DNA from: Oscillospiraceae bacterium
Lineage (GTDB): Bacteria > Bacillota > Clostridia > Oscillospirales > Ruminococcaceae
DNA: 64,000 nucleotides
Assembly: GCA_014799385.1 (NCBI GenBank)
Contig: JAAVIC010000001.1
Coordinates: 1 to 64,000 of the forward strand
Direction: 5' to 3'
Position numbers and translations under genes: made by a program. Each line of letters starts with the position of its first letter. Within the stretch, counting starts at the first letter, position 1. The notes below the pieces were generated by a model, which saw only the letters and a list, made by a program, of their open reading frames with translations, had not been told where the DNA came from and did no database searches. Positions 58,780-64,000 of the stretch are shown piece after piece.

Positions 58780-61419
58780 ATGGCTAAGAAGTATTGTTAC
58801 ATGTTCTCCGAGGGCGACGCTTCCATGCGTGAGCTGCTCGGCGGCAAGGGCGCGAACCTCGCAGAGATGACCAAGATCGGTCTTCCCGTTCCGCAGGGTT
58901 TCACCATCTCGACCGAAGCGTGCACTCAGTATTACGAGGACGGCCGCAAGATCAGCGATGAGATCATGGCAGAGGCTATGGCGAACGTTAAGAAGATGGA
59001 AGAGATCAACGGCAAGAAGTTCGGCGACAAGCAGAATCCGCTGCTCGTATCCGTTCGTTCGGGCGCGCGTGCGTCTATGCCGGGTATGATGGATACCATT
59101 CTGAACCTCGGTCTGAATGACGAAGTTGCTGCTGCGATGATCGCGGGCAACCCCGACCCCAAGTTCGAGCGTTTCGTTTACGACTCTTACAGAAGATTTA
59201 TCCAGATGTTCTCCGACGTTGTTATGGAAGTCGGCAAGAAGTACTTCGAGAAGCTCATCGATGAGATGAAGGAAAAGAAGGGCGTTAAGTTTGACGTTGA
59301 GCTTGACGCTAACGACCTCAAGGAGCTTGCTAACCAGTTCAAGGCTGAGTATAAGAAGCAGCTCGGCACGGACTTCCCGTCCGACCCGATCGAGCAGCTC
59401 AAGCTCGCTATCGAAGCTGTATTCCGTTCATGGGACAACCCCCGTGCGAACGTTTACCGCCGCGACAACGACATTCCGTACAGCTGGGGTACAGCCGTAA
59501 ACGTAATGCCGATGGTATTCGGTAACCTGAACGAAGAATCCGGCACAGGTGTTGCGTTCACACGTGACCCCGCTACCGGCGAAAAGAAGCTGATGGGCGA
59601 GTTCCTTACCAACGCACAGGGCGAGGACGTTGTTGCGGGTGTTCGTACACCTATGCCCATCTCCGAAATGGAGAAGCTGTTCCCCGATGCTTACAGAGAG
59701 TTCATCGAGGTTTGCGGCAAGCTCGAAAACCACTACCACGATATGCAGGATATGGAGTTCACCGTTGAGAACAAGAAGCTCTATATGCTCCAGTGCCGCA
59801 ACGGTAAGAGAACCGCTCCCGCAGCTCTGAAGATCGCTTGCGACCTCGTTGACGAGGGTATGAAGACCGAGGAAGAGGCAGTTGCAATGATCGATCCTCG
59901 TAACCTCGACACTCTGCTCCACCCGCAGTTTGACGCTAAGGCTCTTAAGGCGGCTACTCCCGTTGGCAAGGGCTTGGGCGCGTCCCCCGGAGCAGCTTGC
60001 GGTAAGGTTGTATTCACCGCTGATGACGCGGTTGAGTGGAACTCCCGCGGCGAAAAGGTTGTTCTGGTTCGTCTGGAAACCTCTCCCGAGGACATCACCG
60101 GTATGAAGGCTGCACAGGGCATTCTGACCGTTCGCGGCGGTATGACCTCTCACGCTGCCGTTGTAGCGCGCGGTATGGGTACTTGCTGTGTATCCGGCTG
60201 CGGCGACATCGCAATGGATGAGGAGAACAAGAAGTTCACTCTGGCTGGCAAGGAATACCATGAGGGCGACTGCATCTCCATTGACGGTTCTACCGGTAAC
60301 ATTTATGACGGTCTTATCCCCACTGTTGACGCGACCATCGCGGGCGAGTTCGGCAGAATTATGGGCTGGGCTGACAAGTTCAGAAAGCTGAAGGTTCGCA
60401 CCAACGCGGATACTCCCGCAGACGCTAAGAAGGCACGCGAGCTGGGCGCAGAGGGTATCGGTCTTTGCCGTACCGAGCATATGTTCTTCGCTGAGGACAG
60501 AATCGCGGCATTCCGCGAGATGATCTGCGCGGATACCCTTGAAGAGCGCGAAAAGGCTCTCGACAAGATCCTTCCGTATCAGCAGGGCGACTTCGAGCAG
60601 CTCTATGAGGCTCTTGAGGGCTGCCCCGTAACTATCCGCTTCCTCGACCCGCCTCTGCACGAGTTCGTTCCCACTGATGAGGCTGACATCAAGAAGCTGG
60701 CTGACGCACAGGGCAAGAGCGTAGAGCAGATCAAGACTATCATCTCCTCTCTGCACGAGTTCAACCCGATGATGGGTCACCGTGGCTGCCGTTTGGCGGT
60801 AACTTACCCCGAAATCGCAAAGATGCAGACAAGAGCGGTAATCCGCGCGGCTATCAACGTTCAGAAGAAGCATGCTGACTGGAATATCGTTCCCGAGATC
60901 ATGATTCCGCTGGTTGGCGAAATCAAGGAGCTGAAGTACGTTAAGGACGTTGTTGTGGCTGTTGCCGATGAGGAAATCAAGGCAGCGGGCAGCAATATGA
61001 AGTACGAAGTAGGTACAATGATCGAGATTCCGCGTGCGGCTCTCACCGCTGATGACATCGCTAAGGAAGCTGAGTTCTTCTGCTTCGGTACAAACGACCT
61101 GACTCAGATGACTTACGGTTTCTCGCGTGATGACGCGGGCAAGTTCCTGAACGCTTACTATGACGCTAAGATCTTCGAGAACGATCCGTTCGCGAAGCTC
61201 GACCAGACAGGCGTCGGCAAGCTGATGGAAATGGCTATCAAGCTCGGCAAGCAGACCAGACCCGATATGCACGTTGGTATCTGCGGCGAGCACGGCGGCG
61301 ATCCTTCGTCCGTTGAGTTCTGCCACAAGATAGGTTTGACTTATGTTTCCTGCTCGCCGTTCCGTGTTCCGATCGCAAGACTCGCGGCGGCTCAGGCGGC
61401 TATCAAGGATAAGAAGTAA
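58780..61419 (+). CDS. ppdK: Pyruvate, phosphate dikinase
   Basis: 879 residues. It interconverts pyruvate, ATP and phosphate with PEP, AMP and PPi, and in many anaerobes works in glycolysis or gluconeogenesis. The N-terminal ATP-grasp domain (GGKGANLAEMTKIGLPVPQG, SVRSGARASMPGMMDT), the central phosphohistidine domain with GGMTSHAAVVARGMG, and the C-terminal PEP domain (GLCRTEHMF, GTNDLTQMTYGFSRDD, CGEHGGDPSS) are complete. The start at 58780 follows AGGAGG. Strong codon bias indicates high expression. Confidence 0.97.
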   Translation: MAKKYCYMFSEGDASMRELLGGKGANLAEMTKIGLPVPQGFTISTEACTQYYEDGRKISDEIMAEAMANVKKMEEINGKKFGDKQNPLLVSVRSGARASMPGMMDTILNLGLNDEVAAAMIAGNPDPKFERFVYDSYRRFIQMFSDVVMEVGKKYFEKLIDEMKEKKGVKFDVELDANDLKELANQFKAEYKKQLGTDFPSDPIEQLKLAIEAVFRSWDNPRANVYRRDNDIPYSWGTAVNVMPMVFGNLNEESGTGVAFTRDPATGEKKLMGEFLTNAQGEDVVAGVRTPMPISEMEKLFPDAYREFIEVCGKLENHYHDMQDMEFTVENKKLYMLQCRNGKRTAPAALKIACDLVDEGMKTEEEAVAMIDPRNLDTLLHPQFDAKALKAATPVGKGLGASPGAACGKVVFTADDAVEWNSRGEKVVLVRLETSPEDITGMKAAQGILTVRGGMTSHAAVVARGMGTCCVSGCGDIAMDEENKKFTLAGKEYHEGDCISIDGSTGNIYDGLIPTVDATIAGEFGRIMGWADKFRKLKVRTNADTPADAKKARELGAEGIGLCRTEHMFFAEDRIAAFREMICADTLEEREKALDKILPYQQGDFEQLYEALEGCPVTIRFLDPPLHEFVPTDEADIKKLADAQGKSVEQIKTIISSLHEFNPMMGHRGCRLAVTYPEIAKMQTRAVIRAAINVQKKHADWNIVPEIMIPLVGEIKELKYVKDVVVAVADEEIKAAGSNMKYEVGTMIEIPRAALTADDIAKEAEFFCFGTNDLTQMTYGFSRDDAGKFLNAYYDAKIFENDPFAKLDQTGVGKLMEMAIKLGKQTRPDMHVGICGEHGGDPSSVEFCHKIGLTYVSCSPFRVPIARLAAAQAAIKDKK

Positions 61420-61455
61420 TCCGATTTTGACGGATATGCTTACTGCATAAACACG

Positions 61456-61487
61456 AATCCCCTCATCGAAAGATGAGGGGATTTTTG
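61456..61487 (+). terminator. ppdK terminator
   Basis: AATCCCCTCATC and GATGAGGGGATT around GAAA, followed by TTTTT. Confidence 0.93.
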
Positions 61488-61677
61488 GTTTTATTATGCT
61501 GTTTTCTCCGCCGAAATTCATTAACCGATGTGTGGAACTTATTCCCACTCGCTCCCGACAAACAAATCTTAAACGTATTTGTATAGGTGATTTAGCTTGT
61601 GGTATTTATATTATCTGTATTATCTATGAGATATAGGCTATCCGATTTTTTGTTGCCAAAATGTTGCCATTACCCCT
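61488..61677. other. Left boundary region of the AT-rich island
   Basis: About 190 bases in which base composition shifts from balanced to AT-rich. GTTGCCAAAATGTTGCCATT holds a direct TTGCCA repeat about 61650. No gene, tRNA or clear attachment site is seen. Confidence 0.4.
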
Positions 61678-62463
61678 TTAATTGCTTCCCGATTTTAGAT
61701 TTTTGATAAATCTTTCTAGTTCAATATACATTGCCCTGCTATTTATCACCTTACCTAAATTTAGAAAACTTTTTACATCCACATTATTATGTAACATAGG
61801 TTGCGAAATTACACCGACAAATAATAATCTATTGCCAAGTGCAATTCCGTCCTTAATCGGATAAGTTCCTTGATTATAAATGAAAACCGGGCTGCCGCTT
61901 GAGCCTGGAAATACTCCAGCATCAATTAAGAAAGCACTTTCGCCTTTAAAGTCATTCCAGATTGGCGTGGCAGTAATTCCTTCTCTAATGACAGAAATTT
62001 TATTTTTTTCATCATATAAACCGTTAGGATATCCAATGAAAGTTATTTTTTCAATTGCAGAAAAATTCTCACATTGCTCATCTGTTGGAATTATATTTTG
62101 ATCAACACTTCTAAAAAAAATGTTAATATTGTTTTTTTGAAGTTCTGTTAATGTTGCTGCAATTGGCACAGCTATTAAATCCAATTCCCCAAGCTTATTG
62201 TCTCCAACAATTGAGCTATCAAATTTAACTTTAGTGCTTCTTTTGGTTGGTATATTATTTTCTCCGATATGAAACTCAATATAACCCGCTTTTGTATTTT
62301 CCAAAACATGGTAATTTGTAATCAATAGTGGAATAGATGTATCGTCGTTTTCTACAATTGAAAAAATAAATCCTGTACCTGTTGATTCTTCTCCATTATA
62401 TTTTTGCACATAAATAGGTACTGTTGTATAAATTAACTGCGTACTAAGATCGTTTATGTTCAT
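61678..62463 (-). CDS. Trypsin-like serine protease in an AT-rich island
   Basis: 261 residues, no signal peptide, so probably cytosolic. Chymotrypsin-fold triad: His in LLITNYHVLENT (about 48-59), Asp in LGELDLIAVPI (about 97) and Ser in GVFPGSSGSPVF (about 190-201). No PDZ domain. The start overlaps the stop of the upstream membrane-protein frame by an ATGA junction. Proteases of this fold occur in several anti-phage systems; here the neighbours are a membrane protein, Vsr and a DNA methyltransferase. The role is inferred. Confidence 0.85.
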   Translation of the reverse strand: MNINDLSTQLIYTTVPIYVQKYNGEESTGTGFIFSIVENDDTSIPLLITNYHVLENTKAGYIEFHIGENNIPTKRSTKVKFDSSIVGDNKLGELDLIAVPIAATLTELQKNNINIFFRSVDQNIIPTDEQCENFSAIEKITFIGYPNGLYDEKNKISVIREGITATPIWNDFKGESAFLIDAGVFPGSSGSPVFIYNQGTYPIKDGIALGNRLLFVGVISQPMLHNNVDVKSFLNLGKVINSRAMYIELERFIKNLKSGSN

Positions 62464-62902
62464 TCTTTATCCCTCCCAGCAACATTGTCAATATTTTTAA
62501 TACATTCCTCTATCTTTTCTGCAAATTGTTTAATATCATAAGTATCTTTCTTCCTGTGAAAAAAATATCCGACTCCGCATCCGATACCACAAACAGGGCA
62601 AATCGAGTAGAAGAAAACACTTATTAATTTAAGCTCATATGGAACTTTTGAAAGTATTGCACTAAAAAAAGCGCCTATTAAAAGTGAGGATACTCCTAAA
62701 AGAACTTCTCCATATGGAAATGACGTTTTTTTGGCTTTTTCACACTCGTCCTGTATTTTTTTACAGAAGATTCATCCAGTATTATTTTTGCTTCTGCTTT
62801 TGGAATGCGCACATTATATGTTTGACTAAACTGTAACTCAGCATTACTGTAGTTATGTATTGTAGCGTCTTGAACAATTTCAGCATCCTCCATACCAATC
62901 AT
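62460..62902 (-). CDS. Membrane protein read through a -1 frameshift site, or frameshifted gene
   Basis: Two overlapping frames. The first (62902-62696) encodes 68 residues starting MIGMEDAEIVQDATIHNYS. The second has no good start but encodes a hydrophobic domain (SSLLIGAFFSAIL, LISVFFYSICPVCGIGCG) and ends in an ATGA overlap with the protease. They join at seven consecutive A (62732-62726), where cca-aaa-aaa read as A-AAA-AAA allows a -1 slip to give KKTSFPYGEVLLG. The fused product would be about 147 residues with two TM helices. A plain mutation or base-calling error in the A-run is the alternative. Confidence 0.55.
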
Positions 62903-63000
62903 TTTTAATCCTCCTTACCCAAAATATAAAACACCCAAACGGGAAACCCGTTTTTTTATAACAATTTTATCAAAAGTCTATAACGAAAACTTAAATGTAA

Positions 63001-63420
63001 TTAATTTTTTCTATATAGCCTATGTATGACTTCTGCCATTAATTTTTCAAAATTCTTTTCAATCTCGCACTCCCAAATCACAATCACATTCCACCCGTCG
63101 GATTTCAGCTTTTCGATATTTTTCTTATCGCGCTCAGCGTTTTGGGAAAGTTTTTCAATCCAATAGCTGCTGTTGCTTTTAGGAATATTCGATCTGTAAC
63201 AATTATCGTGCTTATGCCAAAAACAACCGTTTATAAAAATAACCGTGTTGTATTTTTTCATAACAATATCCGGCTTGCCGGGCAAAGACTTAACATTGAT
63301 TCTGTAACGGAATCCTTTACTGAATAAGTATTTTCGTACTTTGAGTTCAAGAGATGTTCCCTTGCTATGTATACGGGACATATTCCAGCTTCTTTTGTCC
63401 TTAGTAAGATTATCAGCCAT
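63001..63420 (-). CDS. vsr: Very short patch repair endonuclease
   Basis: 139 residues. MSRIHSKGTSLELKVRKYLF (about 13-32), PGKPDIVMKKYNTVIFINGC (with the catalytic Asp) and FWHKHDNCYRS, with His and Cys for zinc, match Vsr. It nicks T:G mismatches caused by deamination of 5-methylcytosine. The start at 63420 overlaps the methyltransferase stop by eight bases, matching the usual dcm-vsr coupling. Confidence 0.93.
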   Translation of the reverse strand: MADNLTKDKRSWNMSRIHSKGTSLELKVRKYLFSKGFRYRINVKSLPGKPDIVMKKYNTVIFINGCFWHKHDNCYRSNIPKSNSSYWIEKLSQNAERDKKNIEKLKSDGWNVIVIWECEIEKNFEKLMAEVIHRLYRKN

Positions 63421-64000
63421 TTGTTTTACCCTCAAGCTGTTTCTTTGCAGCATTGGCAATATGCCAAAACATCACAAGAGGAATCGCATTGCCTAATGCA
63501 CGGTATTGCGCACTTTCTGATTGAACCAGCTTAAAACTTTCCGGAAAAGATTGAATCCTTGCAACTTCACGCGGCGTAAATCTCCGGTACCGCTCACCTT
63601 CCATAAGAACCGGATCGGTACTGTTAAGGGAAACTTTCGCAAGATGAGCACCTACGGTATTGCAAGGCTTGGTTATATCTTGTGCACGTCCTTTGTTCAT
63701 CGAATCCCTGTTTTTCAGCATACCTTTTACAGCTTTTTCGCTGAAAAAATATTTTTCGTCGACTTTATCGTCGATAACTTTTTTCAGAGGGGTAAAAAGC
63801 GCTTCGTCGGTTATAGGGACATTGGGAAATTCGAAATGGATATTTAAGTCCTCCCTAAAGCCAACAATAATAACACGCTCTCTTTTTTGAGGCACACCAT
63901 AATTGGCAGAATTCAAAATGTCATGTTTTACAATATAACCGCATTTTTCGAACTCTTCAAGTATTAAAGGAAATGTTTCGTTGTTATTTGCCGAGAGCAA
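63413..64000 (-). CDS. DNA (cytosine-5)-methyltransferase, C-terminal part
   Basis: The last 195 residues; the 5' part lies beyond the window. Motif VIII is GVPQKRERVIIVGF, the target-recognition region is about 60-130, motif IX is RFTPREVARIQSFPESF and motif X is YRALGNAIPLVMFWHIA. The catalytic PCQ motif lies outside. It belongs to a type II or solitary dcm-like enzyme; Vsr follows. A restriction enzyme could lie outside the window. Confidence 0.9.
   Translation of the reverse strand: MLSANNNETFPLILEEFEKCGYIVKHDILNSANYGVPQKRERVIIVGFREDLNIHFEFPNVPITDEALFTPLKKVIDDKVDEKYFFSEKAVKGMLKNRDSMNKGRAQDITKPCNTVGAHLAKVSLNSTDPVLMEGERYRRFTPREVARIQSFPESFKLVQSESAQYRALGNAIPLVMFWHIANAAKKQLEGKTNG

Noticed and set aside
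59428-61548. A 706-codon open frame antisense to ppdK
   Set aside because: It mirrors the strongly codon-biased ppdK frame, lacks a ribosome binding site and shows no domain; it is a by-product of ppdK codon usage.

Overview
The window reads as a chromosome segment of a spore-forming, anaerobic Gram-positive gut bacterium of the Ruminococcaceae/Oscillospirales type. The evidence is a Spo0A homologue, a SpoIID-like wall enzyme with peptidoglycan-binding repeats, pyruvate phosphate dikinase, a minimal SufBC-type Fe-S system, a Spo/Bce/Com gene set, several dockerin proteins with a cohesin-like surface protein, AGGAGG-type ribosome binding sites and strong TTGACA-17-TATAAT promoters. Species cannot be fixed from the sequence alone.

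Layout. 0-1.5 kb: a TSCPD protein and metF. 1.6-1.9 kb: a promoter-to-terminator unit with no ORF, likely a small RNA. 1.9-5.8 kb: a SpoIID/PG-binding protein and partner, then a complete but isolated phage terminase pair. 6.1-7.9 kb: Spo0A (Glu at the phosphorylation site) and a membrane protein. 8.1-14.7 kb: SufB/SufC-like pair, lipase-like hydrolase, trmB and a COG2509-type flavoprotein. 15.3-19.4 kb: a BceAB-type ABC exporter behind a BceR-like palindrome, then a GT51 glycosyltransferase. 19.5-22.6 kb: tRNA-Arg, a beta-helix surface protein and a four-tRNA operon. 23-27.3 kb: unknown proteins and two structured RNA candidates; one of about 0.6 kb carries five start sites opening very short ORFs. 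28-33.8 kb: PASTA pseudokinase, pheA, ispDF, hpf. 34-42.8 kb: PHP phosphatase, twin transglutaminase-like lipoproteins, sugar ABC ATPase, small membrane proteins, MoxR, queH and rnhA. 42.9-46.9 kb: cohesin-like and dockerin surface proteins. 47.3-55 kb: small protein, tRNA-Arg, deacetylase, comFB, recR, comEC, ebfC, dnaX and SRP RNA. 55.1-61.4 kb: mgtE, two dockerin proteins and ppdK. 61.7-64 kb: an AT-rich acquired island with a trypsin-like protease, a frameshifted membrane protein, a Vsr endonuclease and a C5 methyltransferase cut by the window edge.

Two genome-scale patterns stand out. First, more than a dozen related palindromic repeats sit directly 5' of start codons, in the orientation of the downstream gene, and end in the ribosome binding site itself; their stems vary in sequence but keep pairing. 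Second, a different palindromic repeat family follows tRNA terminators. Three longer MITE-like palindromes share a hairpin core.

Functional links visible here: wall and sporulation genes (SpoIID-like, Spo0A, GT51, deacetylase, PASTA protein), isoprenoid synthesis (ispD-ispF overlap), DNA maintenance (dnaX-ebfC-comEC-recR) and a surface cohesin/dockerin set. Starts were moved from the longest ORF wherever a good ribosome binding site or signal peptide required it.
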